DNA of 64,000 bases from an uncultured Bacteroidales bacterium (GTDB taxonomy: Bacteria; Bacteroidota; Bacteroidia; Bacteroidales; Muribaculaceae), in the NCBI GenBank assembly GCA_947072905.1, contig CAMTKF010000001.1, forward strand, positions 96,776-160,775. The letters are read 5' to 3'. The notes below the pieces were generated by a model. That model searched no databases. It saw nothing but the letters and a program-made list of their open reading frames with translations, and was not told the origin of the DNA. A program made the position numbers and the translations under genes. Shown in pieces: positions 35,204 to 44,251 of this stretch (positions are counted from its first letter, which is position 1; each line of letters opens with the position of its first letter).

Positions 35204-37702
35204 ATGAGCACTGCGAGCAACAAACCTAATGCAATAGTAATCAGAGGGGCGCGAGTCCATAATCTGAAGAACGTAGATGTAGATATTCCCCTTAATACCA
35301 TAGTGGGTATAGCCGGTATCTCAGGATCGGGGAAATCATCGCTTGCACTTGGAGTATTGTATGCAGAAGGCTCAAGAAGATACCTCGAAGCATTGTCGAC
35401 ATACACGCGCCGTCGCATGACACAGGCACCGGGAGCCGATGTTGATGAAGTACTGTATGTTCCGGCAGCTATTGCTCTGCACCAACGTCCGGGAGTACCC
35501 GGAATAAGGAGCACATTCGGCACCGGAACAGAATTGCTCAACAGCCTCAGGCTGATGTTTTCAAGACTCGCATCACACAGATGCCCCGAATGCGGACATT
35601 ATCACACGCCGTCGCTGGCCGTGGCTGCTGAAAAAGAACTTGTATGCGAAAATTGCGGGAATCATTTTTACGGCCCCAGGGCCGAAGATCTGTCATTCAA
35701 CAGTACCGGAGCTTGCAAAAAATGCGGAGGTACGGGAATAGTTATGGCCGTTGACCGCTCCACCTTAGTTCCTGATGAAAACAAGACAATTGATGAGGGC
35801 GCAGTAGCTCCATGGAATTCACTCATGTGGTCGCTAATGACTGATGTGTGCCGCGAGATGGGGGTAAGAACCAATGTACCGTTCAACCAACTTACTGAGA
35901 AAGAACGCGACATTGTATTCAACGGCCCGGCTGAAAAAAAACACATTCTCTACCGTCCAAAGAACTCCGATCAGGCCACAGAGCTTGATTTCACCTACTA
36001 CAATGCCGTATACACAGTGGAGAATGCCCTAAGCAAGGTGACTGATGAAAAAGGTATGAAACGAGTTGAGAAATTCCTGCGAAGCGACGTCTGTCCTGAA
36101 TGTCATGGCACCAGGCTTTCTGAAGCTGCAAGGGCTCCTCGGATTGATGGCATAGGACTGGACAAGGTATGCGAGATGACCCTTGACCAATGTATAGTAT
36201 GGGTTAGAAATGTACCATCTACCCTACCCGATGAAATGCGCCCGATGGCCAAAAGTATCTGCGAATCATTCCTGTCCACTTCACGCAGGCTTGTAGACCT
36301 GGGGCTTGGATATCTCACCATCGACCGTGCAGCTTCAACCCTTTCGACAGGAGAGAGTCAACGAATGCAACTTGCCCGGGCAGTAAGAAACAGAACTACC
36401 GGTGTGCTATACGTGCTTGATGAACCCTCAATTGGTCTGCATCCGGCAAATATCGAAGGACTGACGGGCGTGATGGACGACCTGGTGGCCGACGGCAATT
36501 CAGTGGCTTTGGTAGACCACGATCCGCAGATACTGAACCATGCGAAATGGATAATTGAAATGGGACCAGGGGCCGGAGCAAACGGAGGACGTGTTATTGC
36601 ACAGGGTACAGTGGATGATATAGAAAAAGATTCTGTATCCCAAATAGGCCCTTTCCTCGCAGGAAAACAACAAACCGATGTAATCAACTTTGTGCCGGAC
36701 AATGACATGTTTGCTCTCGGTGAAATTAAAATGACGACAGACACGATTCATACCGTAAAGCCACTTGAAGTTAAAATCCCCAAAGGCCGGCTTACGGTAG
36801 TTACAGGAGTTTCAGGTTCGGGTAAGACTACTATGGTGCTTGAAAGCCTTATACCGGCTCTTGAAGCTAAAATCAACGGGAAGAAATTGCCCGGTCATGT
36901 CCGCGAAATACAGGCAGATGGAGTGGCACACGTGAAATTGATAGACTCTACACCGATAGGGGCAAATGTAAGATCTACAGTGGCGACTTATGCCAATATC
37001 CATGATGAACTACGCAAGATATTTGCCCGTACTCCGGATGCAAAAGCCGCAGGAATTAAGGCCGGAGACCTGTCTTATAACACGGGCACACTGCGTTGCC
37101 CGGTATGCGATGGAACCGGACAAGTTAGCCTTGATGTACAGTTTCTGCCCGATGTTGACATACCATGCCCTGAATGCCGTGGTTCGCGCTATTCACGCAA
37201 GGCATCTCTGATCAAGTGCAAGAATAAGAGCGGCTTGGAATTCTCGCTACCCGATATAATGGCCAGCGATATAAGCAATGCTATAGGCATGTGTGGCGAC
37301 TTCAAGAACGTTGCTTCAAGGATAAAGACACTCGACTCATTGGGACTCGGATACCTTACTCTCGGCGAAGCCACCCCAAGCTTGTCGGGTGGTGAGGCCC
37401 AGCGGCTGAAACTCGCGTCAGAGATGGGAAAGGAACAAAACGACTCAGTATTTGTATTCGACGAACCGACTATAGGGCTGCACCCGCTTGATGTTCAGAA
37501 ACTGCTTGAGGTATTCAAGCATCTCATTGCTACAGGAGCTACAGTAATAGTCATCGAGCATGACCTTGATGTGATTCGCAACGCCAATTGGATTATAGAC
37601 ATGGGCCCGTCGGGAGGAATAGCCGGAGGAAAAATAGTGGCTTCAGGCAGTCCTGACGATATCAAAGCTAATACCAACAGCATCACGGGCAGATATTTGT
37701 AA
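35204..37702 (+). CDS. UvrA2-type ABC ATPase (short UvrA without UvrB-binding domain)
   Basis: 832 residues, about 100 shorter than housekeeping UvrA. Two ABC modules with Walker [10 protein letters not shown] (near residue 45) and GVSGSGKTT (near 540), signature motifs LSTGESQR and LSGGEAQR, and Walker [11 protein letters not shown] and [10 protein letters not shown]. Zinc CxxC pairs are present (CPEC...[24 protein letters not shown]). The sequence runs almost directly from the first Walker module to the zinc module, so the UvrB-binding domain is missing, as in UvrA2/DrrC relatives linked to damage tolerance or drug resistance. Monocistronic. Confidence 0.88.
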   Translation: MSTASNKPNAIVIRGARVHNLKNVDVDIPLNTIVGIAGISGSGKSSLALGVLYAEGSRRYLEALSTYTRRRMTQAPGADVDEVLYVPAAIALHQRPGVPGIRSTFGTGTELLNSLRLMFSRLASHRCPECGHYHTPSLAVAAEKELVCENCGNHFYGPRAEDLSFNSTGACKKCGGTGIVMAVDRSTLVPDENKTIDEGAVAPWNSLMWSLMTDVCREMGVRTNVPFNQLTEKERDIVFNGPAEKKHILYRPKNSDQATELDFTYYNAVYTVENALSKVTDEKGMKRVEKFLRSDVCPECHGTRLSEAARAPRIDGIGLDKVCEMTLDQCIVWVRNVPSTLPDEMRPMAKSICESFLSTSRRLVDLGLGYLTIDRAASTLSTGESQRMQLARAVRNRTTGVLYVLDEPSIGLHPANIEGLTGVMDDLVADGNSVALVDHDPQILNHAKWIIEMGPGAGANGGRVIAQGTVDDIEKDSVSQIGPFLAGKQQTDVINFVPDNDMFALGEIKMTTDTIHTVKPLEVKIPKGRLTVVTGVSGSGKTTMVLESLIPALEAKINGKKLPGHVREIQADGVAHVKLIDSTPIGANVRSTVATYANIHDELRKIFARTPDAKAAGIKAGDLSYNTGTLRCPVCDGTGQVSLDVQFLPDVDIPCPECRGSRYSRKASLIKCKNKSGLEFSLPDIMASDISNAIGMCGDFKNVASRIKTLDSLGLGYLTLGEATPSLSGGEAQRLKLASEMGKEQNDSVFVFDEPTIGLHPLDVQKLLEVFKHLIATGATVIVIEHDLDVIRNANWIIDMGPSGGIAGGKIVASGSPDDIKANTNSITGRYL

Positions 37703-37846
37703 AAAGCGGACGCAGTGAATTGTGTTTGAATTTAACTCGTAATTGGCCAAAGATTAATTCCTTTACCAAAGTGTCTACATCTGCTACTTTGCCAATGCTG
37801 CTTCTTCCGGGGACGGATGTGCACAGTCAATGCTTATTTCTTCCAT
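37703..37846 (-). pseudogene. Possible frameshifted gene remnant after the flavodoxin gene
   Basis: An ATG two bases after the flavodoxin stop opens a 20-codon ORF (MEEISIDCAHP...), ended by TAG at 37784-37786. If one base is added just before the stop, reading continues as VADVDTLVKELIFGQL and on into the UvrA2 gene end. This looks like a decayed last gene of the operon, but chance cannot be excluded and no family is recognised. Confidence 0.3.
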
Positions 37847-37848
37847 TT

Positions 37849-38415
37849 TTAGAATTTTGAAGTCCATTCCTTTATTTCTTCATCGCTTTTGCCATTCATA
37901 AGCATTCCTTCGCCAAAAGACAGGTCGGGATACTGTTCTTTCAGTTCCTTCTCACTGTTGATGATGTTGCTTCCGCCGGAGGTCATGAACGGTACAATGG
38001 TCTTGCCATGCAGATTGTTGTTTTCGATGAATGTGCTGATGATGGTAGGATGGGTGTTCCACCAGTTGGGATAGCCGATGTAAACGACTGAATACTCCGA
38101 CAAATCCGTTACAGAATCTTTCAAGGCCGGGCGGAATGTGCGGTTGTGCATCTCGATATAACTGCGGCTCAGGCTGTCGGTCCAGTCAAGATCTGTTGAT
38201 GTATATTTCTCTGCGGGAGCTATCTCATGAATATCGCCCCCTGCAATTTCAGCTATGCGGCGGGCAGCGTCTGCGGTTGTCCCTGTTGCTGAAAAATAGC
38301 ATACGATTGCTTTTACATCCGATTTCATCTCTGTCGATTTATTTGTCTTGCTGCATGATACCAATGGCAAGGCGGTTACCAAAAACAGCATTATAATATT
38401 GATTATCTTTTTCAT
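37849..38415 (-). CDS. Flavodoxin-fold lipoprotein
   Basis: 188 residues. Lipoprotein signal with lipobox LVSC (Cys about residue 21). A flavodoxin domain follows, with the FMN phosphate loop YFSATGTT near residue 40, YIGYPNWWNTHP near 112 and PFMTSGGS near 141. Lipid-anchored flavodoxins occur in Bacteroidota and may move electrons to periplasmic oxidoreductases. The start shares a base with the stop of the RibD-like gene (TGATG), and it ends the AraC-linked operon. Confidence 0.88.
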   Translation of the reverse strand: MKKIINIIMLFLVTALPLVSCSKTNKSTEMKSDVKAIVCYFSATGTTADAARRIAEIAGGDIHEIAPAEKYTSTDLDWTDSLSRSYIEMHNRTFRPALKDSVTDLSEYSVVYIGYPNWWNTHPTIISTFIENNNLHGKTIVPFMTSGGSNIINSEKELKEQYPDLSFGEGMLMNGKSDEEIKEWTSKF

Positions 38416-39095
38416 CAGTTATTGATTTTATATCTTATCCATAATGTTCCGTTGCCAATACGCTCTACGCTTTCCAAAGATAATTTAACGGGCATACGGT
38501 TCATATCTTCTATGCCGTCAAAAAGAGCTGTCTGTCCCCTTCGTCCATCAATGCCCGGAGCGAGGAGCAGACTGACTTCATCAATCAGTCCGGCGGCGAG
38601 GAAGCCGCCGTTGATATGTCCTCCGCCGAGAACCGCCATGCGCTTGACTCCAAATTCTTCATACAAAATTTCCATCGCCTTGTGTAAGTCTATCGCCTTG
38701 GTGCCGACACAGATATATGAGATGCCCTGATTTCTGAGCATTTCAAGATATTCCTGCGACACTTGCTCGCTTACTATGCAAACAAGGGGCACTCCATCTA
38801 TTTCAGACGCGGGCCACTTCAATTTTCCGTTTGTATCTACCGTCACTATATACTCATCTGAATCAACACTTTTATGAACAGATGACATACCGAAAGGAGT
38901 CGGGTCGTTGGCAACAAAAGGTTCTTTCAACGCACTGTAATGTTCCATTGTAGCGCGGCCTTCAAGCTGAGTCGGGCAGTCGAGTTTCTCAAGGGTTTCG
39001 TAATATTCGTCGCCGCTGATTTTGTCAACCATAGAGCAGTCTATACGTCCGTCGATAGATGCCACCATGTGGCACACTATATAAGGTCTTTTCAT
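38415..39095 (-). CDS. RibD C-terminal-domain (dihydrofolate-reductase-like) oxidoreductase
   Basis: 226-residue NAD(P)H-dependent reductase of the RibD C-terminal/DHFR fold. Typical strands and motifs: CHMVASIDGRID at the N-terminus, GGGHINGGFLAAGLIDEVSLLLAP near residue 150, and a Gly-rich nucleotide loop. It has no deaminase domain, so it is not riboflavin-synthesis RibD but a stand-alone reductase of unknown substrate. Overlaps the SDR gene by 4 bp and the flavodoxin gene by 1 bp. Confidence 0.85.
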   Translation of the reverse strand: MKRPYIVCHMVASIDGRIDCSMVDKISGDEYYETLEKLDCPTQLEGRATMEHYSALKEPFVANDPTPFGMSSVHKSVDSDEYIVTVDTNGKLKWPASEIDGVPLVCIVSEQVSQEYLEMLRNQGISYICVGTKAIDLHKAMEILYEEFGVKRMAVLGGGHINGGFLAAGLIDEVSLLLAPGIDGRRGQTALFDGIEDMNRMPVKLSLESVERIGNGTLWIRYKINN

Positions 39096-39928
39096 TTTGC
39101 GTCGGGGTTAAGTGGTCCGTAAAAGAAAGATGCGGTGGCACCACCGTCAATCAGAAAGTCAGCACCGGTTATGAACGCCCCCTGCGGACGCATCAGCAGT
39201 TCGGCAACGTTCGCCACTTCGTCGGCTGTACCGGGGCGTCCTGCGGAGCACTTTGCAAACATGTTTTTATAGAAGTCGCCACGGGGGCCGTTGAACTCGT
39301 CAATAGCAAGCGGAGTGACAATTATGCCGGGAGAGATGGAGTTGATGCGTGCCCCGCGCTTGCCCCATTTCACTGCCTCAGCCATCACACGCTTAACATT
39401 GCAGCGTTTCGCCATCTGATAGGCGTGGAGTGTATCCGTAATATTCTCCGGCTGGAGCATATCGAGTGAAAGCAGGTCCTCAGTTGGAGTCATGGCGAGC
39501 AGACGATCCTGTTCCGCTGTCAAAGCCGGTATACGGTGTCCGCTCTGGCTGGAGATAGTCACACCCGTTCCTCCCGTTTTTATGACCTTGCCGGCTTCTT
39601 CAAGAAGAACGGCTGTCCCGTAGAGGTCAACACGCAGGATTGTTTCGATAGATGCCTGACTGGGCGATACTCCGGCTGCATTGACGAGCATTGAAATCTC
39701 GCCATAGCTCTGAGCCTCGGCGATTAACGCAAGAATTGATTCACGGCTTGACAAGTCCATCTCAAACGGCACGGCATCAAAACCTGCATTGTTCATAGTG
39801 GAGCATATCGTCTTTGCATTGTCAAGGTTGCGGTCGCCAACGACAATCTTCATGCCGTAGCCCATACGCCGGGCTATCGCCATGCCTATCTGACCGGCGC
39901 CGGTCAGTATCATTACATCTTTATTCAT
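39092..39928 (-). CDS. Short-chain dehydrogenase/reductase
   Basis: 278-residue NAD(P)-dependent oxidoreductase with a Rossmann loop TGAGQIGMAIA near residue 9, the acidic cofactor residue region VVGDRN near 31, NAAG near 86, catalytic Ser in SSQSG near 125, and YQMAK (YxxxK) near 168, then SPGIIVTP. An extra loop of about 40 residues lies between the catalytic Ser and Tyr. First gene of the operon driven from 39952-39959 under predicted AraC-type control. Confidence 0.9.
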   Translation of the reverse strand: MNKDVMILTGAGQIGMAIARRMGYGMKIVVGDRNLDNAKTICSTMNNAGFDAVPFEMDLSSRESILALIAEAQSYGEISMLVNAAGVSPSQASIETILRVDLYGTAVLLEEAGKVIKTGGTGVTISSQSGHRIPALTAEQDRLLAMTPTEDLLSLDMLQPENITDTLHAYQMAKRCNVKRVMAEAVKWGKRGARINSISPGIIVTPLAIDEFNGPRGDFYKNMFAKCSAGRPGTADEVANVAELLMRPQGAFITGADFLIDGGATASFFYGPLNPDAK

Positions 39929-39951
39929 TTTGCATCTAAATTTGGATATTG

Positions 39952-39959
39952 CAAAATTA
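39952..39959 (-). promoter_or_regulatory. -7 promoter element of the SDR operon
   Basis: Minus-strand TAATTTTG, 23 bp before the SDR ATG. The same 8-mer precedes the cupin operon, and in both cases the first operator repeat begins exactly 29 bp beyond it. Confidence 0.7.
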
Positions 39960-39988
39960 GCATCTGATTTTCAAATTAATGAACCATA

Positions 39989-40019
39989 AATACTGAATTG
40001 ATAACCAAGATTACAGAAT
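39989..40019. promoter_or_regulatory. AraC-type operator, two phased repeats at the SDR promoter
   Basis: AATACTGAAT (39989-39998) and ATTACAGAAT (40010-40019) start 21 bp apart. They match the four repeats at 41749-41841 (consensus ATTACnGAwT, often with CCA about 16 bp from the repeat start). Position relative to the -7 box equals that at the cupin operon. Confidence 0.7.
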
Positions 40020-40022
40020 TAA

Positions 40023-41114
40023 TCAAAGTTTATTACCAAAGAACTCGGACAGTTTTCCCACAACCTGCTGCACATATTCAGGCACATAGTAGGTTCTTAT
40101 ATGTGTGGCTCCCGGCACGAGGAACATCTCCTTGTCCTGTGTGCCTGTGGCGTTGCTGAAGCAATGCTCGGTCATGTAGAACGTGTCGGCGACGCTGCCC
40201 GCAATCATCAACAGAGGCTGATTGATAAGGTACATGCCTTCCGACGCATCAAACCCCATCAGATCCATCAGGCTGCTTTTGGTATATTTGAAAGTGGAGT
40301 TGGGATGAGCATAGTTGACGATATAGTAATCATAGCCGTCGCGGTAGAGGTCGAAGGGGAGCTTGGCTGCCTGTTCGGGAGTCATACCGCTCATATCTCC
40401 TATATATTCAGGTTCGCCTGTCACTGCCTCGCGCTGACGGGCGTCGCAGGCATCGGCAAGACGTTCCTGAACGGTGTTTATCTGGGTGTCGAGAAATCCG
40501 TTGCGGCGAACAAGTCCGGAGTTGAACATGCTGAGTGTAGCCACTGCCTTGAAACGCTTGTCGGTCTGTGCGGCGGCAAGAGTGTAGCCACCACCGCCAC
40601 ATATTCCCAGTATGCCCATGCGGTCGGCATCAACACCGGGATATTGCGCGAGAATGTCAGCGGCACGGTGGATGTCCTCGATGCGGTTCGACGGTATATC
40701 CTTCTGGCGCGGCATACCCTCGCTTGCGCCCTGATATGCGGCATCAAAAGCGAGGCAGATGTATCCTTTTTCAGCCATAAGCTGGCTGTAATAGCCGGAA
40801 ACCTGTTCCTTCACGCCTCCGTTGGGGTGTGCCACAACTATTGCAGGATGTTTTTTCGCGGGGTCATAACCTGCGGGTGTATATACGTTGGCTGCGATTT
40901 TCAGTCCGTTGAGGTCATACTGTATGGGGTGGATATTGACCTGTCCGGCTACATTTTCGGCAATGGGATTGTCATATACGAGTCCCCACGGATTATCGTT
41001 GTGGCTCTTGATTTCAGAGGTTGCCACTTCTGTGAAAGGTGTGTTTTGGGCGGACACACCGACCGCAGATATTGAACAGAGTGCCATTATCAGTAATTTT
41101 TTCATTGTTGTCAT
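40023..41114 (-). CDS. Secreted dienelactone-hydrolase-like alpha/beta hydrolase with Cys nucleophile
   Basis: 363 residues with a signal peptide ([22 protein letters not shown]). The alpha/beta hydrolase core shows [13 protein letters not shown] near residue 92 and the nucleophile elbow GICGGGG near 168, i.e. Cys in place of Ser, as in dienelactone hydrolases. A probable acid and His follow near MIAGSVAD and [10 protein letters not shown]. It lies 6 bp after the cupin lipoprotein gene, so both form one operon. Substrate unknown; the redox neighbours suggest aromatic or lactone detoxification (inference). Confidence 0.85.
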   Translation of the reverse strand: MTTMKKLLIMALCSISAVGVSAQNTPFTEVATSEIKSHNDNPWGLVYDNPIAENVAGQVNIHPIQYDLNGLKIAANVYTPAGYDPAKKHPAIVVAHPNGGVKEQVSGYYSQLMAEKGYICLAFDAAYQGASEGMPRQKDIPSNRIEDIHRAADILAQYPGVDADRMGILGICGGGGYTLAAAQTDKRFKAVATLSMFNSGLVRRNGFLDTQINTVQERLADACDARQREAVTGEPEYIGDMSGMTPEQAAKLPFDLYRDGYDYYIVNYAHPNSTFKYTKSSLMDLMGFDASEGMYLINQPLLMIAGSVADTFYMTEHCFSNATGTQDKEMFLVPGATHIRTYYVPEYVQQVVGKLSEFFGNKL

Positions 41115-41120
41115 TGTGGA

Positions 41121-41633
41121 TTATTTTTCTGTGTAACTGTCGTATTCCTCATCGGTAACCGGGCCGAACCATTGCGCACCCCCTTTGCCTTTCTGCGTTC
41201 CGATGGCAATATGAGTGAACTCGCTGTCCGGTGCTGCGCCATGCCAATGTATCACATCGGGGGTGATTTTTACAACATCGCCAGGCAGAAGCAGGCGGAT
41301 AGGCTCTCCCTTTGCCTGATAGTAGCCACGGCCGGATGTGCAGAGCAGAATCTGGCCGCCCGGATGCGAGTGCCAGCTGTTGCGTACTCCGGGGGCGAAA
41401 GTCACGTTGCCCACCGTGCAGTCCATTGAGTCGGCGACTGTCACAAACATCTCATGCCACGCATCTCCCGTGAAATTGGGGTTGTTCTCAAGCAGATTGC
41501 CTTTTGCGAAAACATCAGTTACGGTTTCAATCGTTGCGTTTTCATTCTCAACGGCGGCATTGCTGTCATTTACAGAGCCGTTGCATGAACTCATAATCAT
41601 AGCTATTATAGGTAGTATTGTCAGTTTTTTCAT
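41121..41633 (-). CDS. Cupin-domain lipoprotein
   Basis: 170 residues. Lipoprotein signal ends in MSSC (Cys about residue 17). One cupin barrel with metal-ligand pattern NSWHSHPGGQ near residue 87 and the second motif PGDVVKITPDVIHWHGA near 120. Members in this context are often carboxymuconolactone- or redox-related cupins of unknown substrate. First gene of the operon controlled from 41712-41719. Confidence 0.88.
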   Translation of the reverse strand: MKKLTILPIIAMIMSSCNGSVNDSNAAVENENATIETVTDVFAKGNLLENNPNFTGDAWHEMFVTVADSMDCTVGNVTFAPGVRNSWHSHPGGQILLCTSGRGYYQAKGEPIRLLLPGDVVKITPDVIHWHGAAPDSEFTHIAIGTQKGKGGAQWFGPVTDEEYDSYTEK

Positions 41634-41711
41634 GTTTTATATCATTTGAAGATTGTTTCTACTACTGTTGCCATCGGCCGGTGCGCGTTGGCTTGCCACG
41701 GAAACTCACCG

Positions 41712-41719
41712 CAAAATTA
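41712..41719 (-). promoter_or_regulatory. -7 promoter element of the cupin-hydrolase operon
   Basis: Minus-strand TAATTTTG about 78 bp before the cupin ATG; operator repeats begin 29 bp further upstream. Confidence 0.7.
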
Positions 41720-41748
41720 TATCCAATTTACCTCATTGAACAACTCAT

Positions 41749-41841
41749 ATTACTGATTGAATATCCAAAATTACGGATTCTAACAACCACATATCAAGGC
41801 GATAACACAGATTACGGATTAACTAACCATTATTACGGATT
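41749..41841. promoter_or_regulatory. AraC-type operator with four phased direct repeats
   Basis: ATTACTGATT (41749-41758), ATTACGGATT (41770-41779), ATTACGGATT (41811-41820) and ATTACGGATT (41832-41841), all in the same orientation. Starts are spaced 21, 41 and 21 bp, so they form two pairs two helical turns apart. A CC dinucleotide recurs about 16 bp from each repeat start. They lie between the cupin operon promoter and the araC-type gene. Confidence 0.75.
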
Positions 41842-41878
41842 AATATACCCAGCATAGCCGAAGTTGGAATATTATGAG

Positions 41879-41886
41879 TATTTTTG
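41879..41886 (+). promoter_or_regulatory. -7 promoter element of the AraC-type regulator gene
   Basis: TATTTTTG, 105 bp upstream of the ATG at 41992. The nearest operator repeat ends 37 bp before it, so autoregulation is possible. Confidence 0.5.
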
Positions 41887-41888
41887 CA

Positions 41889-41949
41889 GTGAAATTAATG
41901 ATTGAATCACCGCGCACCGACCTGCGGTCGACTTGCGCTTTAATTTCAC
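41889..41949 (+). promoter_or_regulatory. Long hairpin in the leader of the AraC-type gene
   Basis: GTGAAATTAA (41889-41898) pairs perfectly with TTAATTTCAC (41940-41949). Inside, GCGCA pairs with TGCGC and CGACC with GGTCG around a 3-nt loop. The stack of three helices sits at the expected transcription start of the regulator mRNA. Could be an mRNA-stability or translation-control element. Confidence 0.55.
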
Positions 41950-41991
41950 ATGCGAGGGCTTTGCCGTTGCAATGTGAAAACTGAACAGTAT

Positions 41992-42891
41992 ATGGACAAG
42001 ATAATAAAACTTGAAAACGTACAGGATTATAACCGCATTCTCGGAGCAGAAACCCTTCATCCGCTTGTGAGCGTGACGGACATGTCGCAATTAAAGGCGA
42101 TACCCCATTGTTGCAAGGATTTCGGGTTCTATTGCGTGTTCTTCAAGGAACTCGATTGCGGCACAATATTATATGGGCGCAGCAAATATGACTATCAGGA
42201 AGGCACAATGCTGTTCATCTCTCCCGGACAAATAGCGGGAGTTGATGATGGTGGAGAAACGCCCGATCCCAAAGGATGGATACTGATGTTCCACCCCGAC
42301 CTGCTATATGGCACACCGTTGGCCCGTCGTATGAAAGATTATACATTCTTCTCATATTCAAGCGACGAGGCTTTGCACATGTCGGAACGTGAGAAACAGA
42401 TAATTCTGAACTGCTTCCGTGAGATACGCTATGAACTGGAGCACCCGGTTGATAAACATACCAAGCAGATAGTGGCATCGAATATCGAAACGATGCTCAA
42501 CCACTGTGTTCGATTCTACGAGCGTCAGTTCGTTACCCGCGAAATAACCAACCACAGCATCATAGACCGCTTTCAGGAATTATTGCAGGAATATTTCAAT
42601 TCCGAATTGCCGAAAACCAACGGACTGCCCACGGTGCAGTATTGCGCCGATAAAGTATGCCTTTCGCCAAATTATTTCGGTGACCTGATAAAAAAGGAAA
42701 CAGGCAAAACAGCCTCGGAACACATCCAGCTTGCAGTGATGTCTAAAGTCAAAGAACAGTTGACCGAAACCGACAAGACCATCAGCGAGATTGCCTACGA
42801 TCTCGGCTTCAACTATCCACATCATCTAAGCCGCTCATTCAAGAAGATTGTCGGAATGACACCCGGTGAATTCAGGCAGAAAGCTATTTAG
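41992..42891 (+). CDS. AraC-family transcriptional regulator
   Basis: About 299 residues from the ATG at 41992 (MDKIIKLENVQDYN), which matches the family's usual N-terminus; an upstream ATG at 41950 would add an unlikely 14-residue prefix overlapping the leader hairpin. A cupin-like sensor domain (residues about 35-120, LFISPGQIAGV, GWILMFHPDLL) is followed by a linker and a two-helix-turn-helix DNA-binding domain (about 210-298; KVCLSPNYFGDLIKKETGKT, SEIAYDLGFNYPHHLSRSFKKIVGMTPGEFR). Divergent from the two redox operons whose promoters carry phased repeats. Confidence 0.92.
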   Translation: MDKIIKLENVQDYNRILGAETLHPLVSVTDMSQLKAIPHCCKDFGFYCVFFKELDCGTILYGRSKYDYQEGTMLFISPGQIAGVDDGGETPDPKGWILMFHPDLLYGTPLARRMKDYTFFSYSSDEALHMSEREKQIILNCFREIRYELEHPVDKHTKQIVASNIETMLNHCVRFYERQFVTREITNHSIIDRFQELLQEYFNSELPKTNGLPTVQYCADKVCLSPNYFGDLIKKETGKTASEHIQLAVMSKVKEQLTETDKTISEIAYDLGFNYPHHLSRSFKKIVGMTPGEFRQKAI

Positions 42892-42897
42892 AGCCTG

Positions 42898-44166
42898 TCA
42901 TTCTATTGATACTGCGACTTTGTCAACGCGAGTATTATCCATGTCGACTACCTCGATGCGGAAGCCGTTCCACTCCACTATATCGCCGGTAGCGGCAACT
43001 CTTTGCAGCTGATTCATAATCATACCGCCGATTGTAGTGTATGATTGCGGTATGTATAAGTCTTCGCGGTCAAAGTGCGAAAGAAAATCGTAAATCATGC
43101 ACCTGCCGTCTACGAGCCATTCATCCTTTGATTCGCGCTTGATAATCACAGGCTCTTCTATCTCATCAGGGCAATTACCTACAAGTCCGTCAAGTATGTC
43201 GCGCAGGGTCACCACTCCGCAAAAGTCCCCGTATTCGTCACATACAAGTGCCGAATGAGTCCTCTTTGCCTTAAACATATCAAGAGTGTCGTATACGCTC
43301 ATGTTTTCAGGTACATAAAGGCCCCGGGTGACAATATCACGCAGATTGAATCCGTCTTGATGAAGCGAGAGTATAAGCTGTTTTAGAGAAATAACACCCA
43401 GTATGTCGGACCTTTGAGAATCATACACCGGATATGATGAGTGAAGTTCTTGCGAAATAATCTGCATGACATCATCAGACGTCATATCGACATGCAGGCA
43501 TGTGACATCCTTGCGAACAGTCATAATCGAGGCAACCCTAAGATCGCCGAGAACCAGGGCACGCTCCATTATGTCTTGCTCAACCTCCTTGACTTCACCA
43601 CCTTCAGTGCCCTCTTTGATAAGAGATTTTATTTCATCCTCAGTCACAGTTGACACTTTCTTATCTATTCTTAAAAGTCGCGATAAACCGGCAGTTGATA
43701 CTGACAGCAGCCACACCGCCGGATAAGCGATAATAGACAGCAACTTCATAGGCGGAGCTACAATACGGGCAATGGTATCAGCCATATTCATACCGATTTT
43801 TTTAGGGACCAGTTCGCCCACCACAATCGACAGATATGTTACAATAGCGACTATGGCCGTTTTTGACAGCCCGATAGCAATAGAAGGCTTCATGCCCCAC
43901 ACTATGAGTATTTCACCCACATCATTGGCAATAGTAGCTCCGGAATAAATACCCGTAAGAATTCCTATAAGAGTAATACCTATCTGAACTGTTGACAGAA
44001 ATCGTTCGGGATCTTCAGACAGTTCGAGCGCGACAGCCGCATTACGGTTACCCTTCTTGGCCTCTGCCGACAATTTGGATTTTCGCGCAGAAATAAGGGC
44101 AACCTCCGACATAGAAAAAACGCCGTTAAGCAAAATCAAGCCACAGATAATGAATACATCATTCAT
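42898..44166 (-). CDS. CorC/HlyC (CNNM/DUF21) family transporter
   Basis: 422 residues. Transmembrane DUF21 (CNNM) domain at about 1-190, starting ILLNGVFSMSEVALISARKSKL; a tandem CBS pair at about 205-330 (SIMTVRKDVTCL, LYVPENMSVYD); and a C-terminal CorC/HlyC domain at about 345-420 with FDREDLYIPQSYTTIGG. Relatives act in magnesium/cobalt export or resistance. Convergent with the AraC gene (6 bp apart). No clear promoter seen in the 85 bp before it; a short gene lies upstream. Confidence 0.9.
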   Translation of the reverse strand: MNDVFIICGLILLNGVFSMSEVALISARKSKLSAEAKKGNRNAAVALELSEDPERFLSTVQIGITLIGILTGIYSGATIANDVGEILIVWGMKPSIAIGLSKTAIVAIVTYLSIVVGELVPKKIGMNMADTIARIVAPPMKLLSIIAYPAVWLLSVSTAGLSRLLRIDKKVSTVTEDEIKSLIKEGTEGGEVKEVEQDIMERALVLGDLRVASIMTVRKDVTCLHVDMTSDDVMQIISQELHSSYPVYDSQRSDILGVISLKQLILSLHQDGFNLRDIVTRGLYVPENMSVYDTLDMFKAKRTHSALVCDEYGDFCGVVTLRDILDGLVGNCPDEIEEPVIIKRESKDEWLVDGRCMIYDFLSHFDREDLYIPQSYTTIGGMIMNQLQRVAATGDIVEWNGFRIEVVDMDNTRVDKVAVSIE

Positions 44167-44251
44167 TTAATATCGAATTACATTATTTTACATAATTATA
44201 ACGATATATCTGAATGATGGTTCAATACCTGCCAATTTATAGTTAATTCAA

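Noticed and set aside
40101..41075. 324-codon open frame on the plus strand
   Set aside because: Antisense shadow of the secreted hydrolase gene, whose minus frame has a signal peptide, GxCxG motif and tight operon spacing.
41749..41841. Short CRISPR-like repeat group
   Set aside because: Repeats are only 10 bp with a two-turn phasing and no spacers of uniform length; operator sites explain them better. No CRISPR array or cas gene was seen anywhere in the window.
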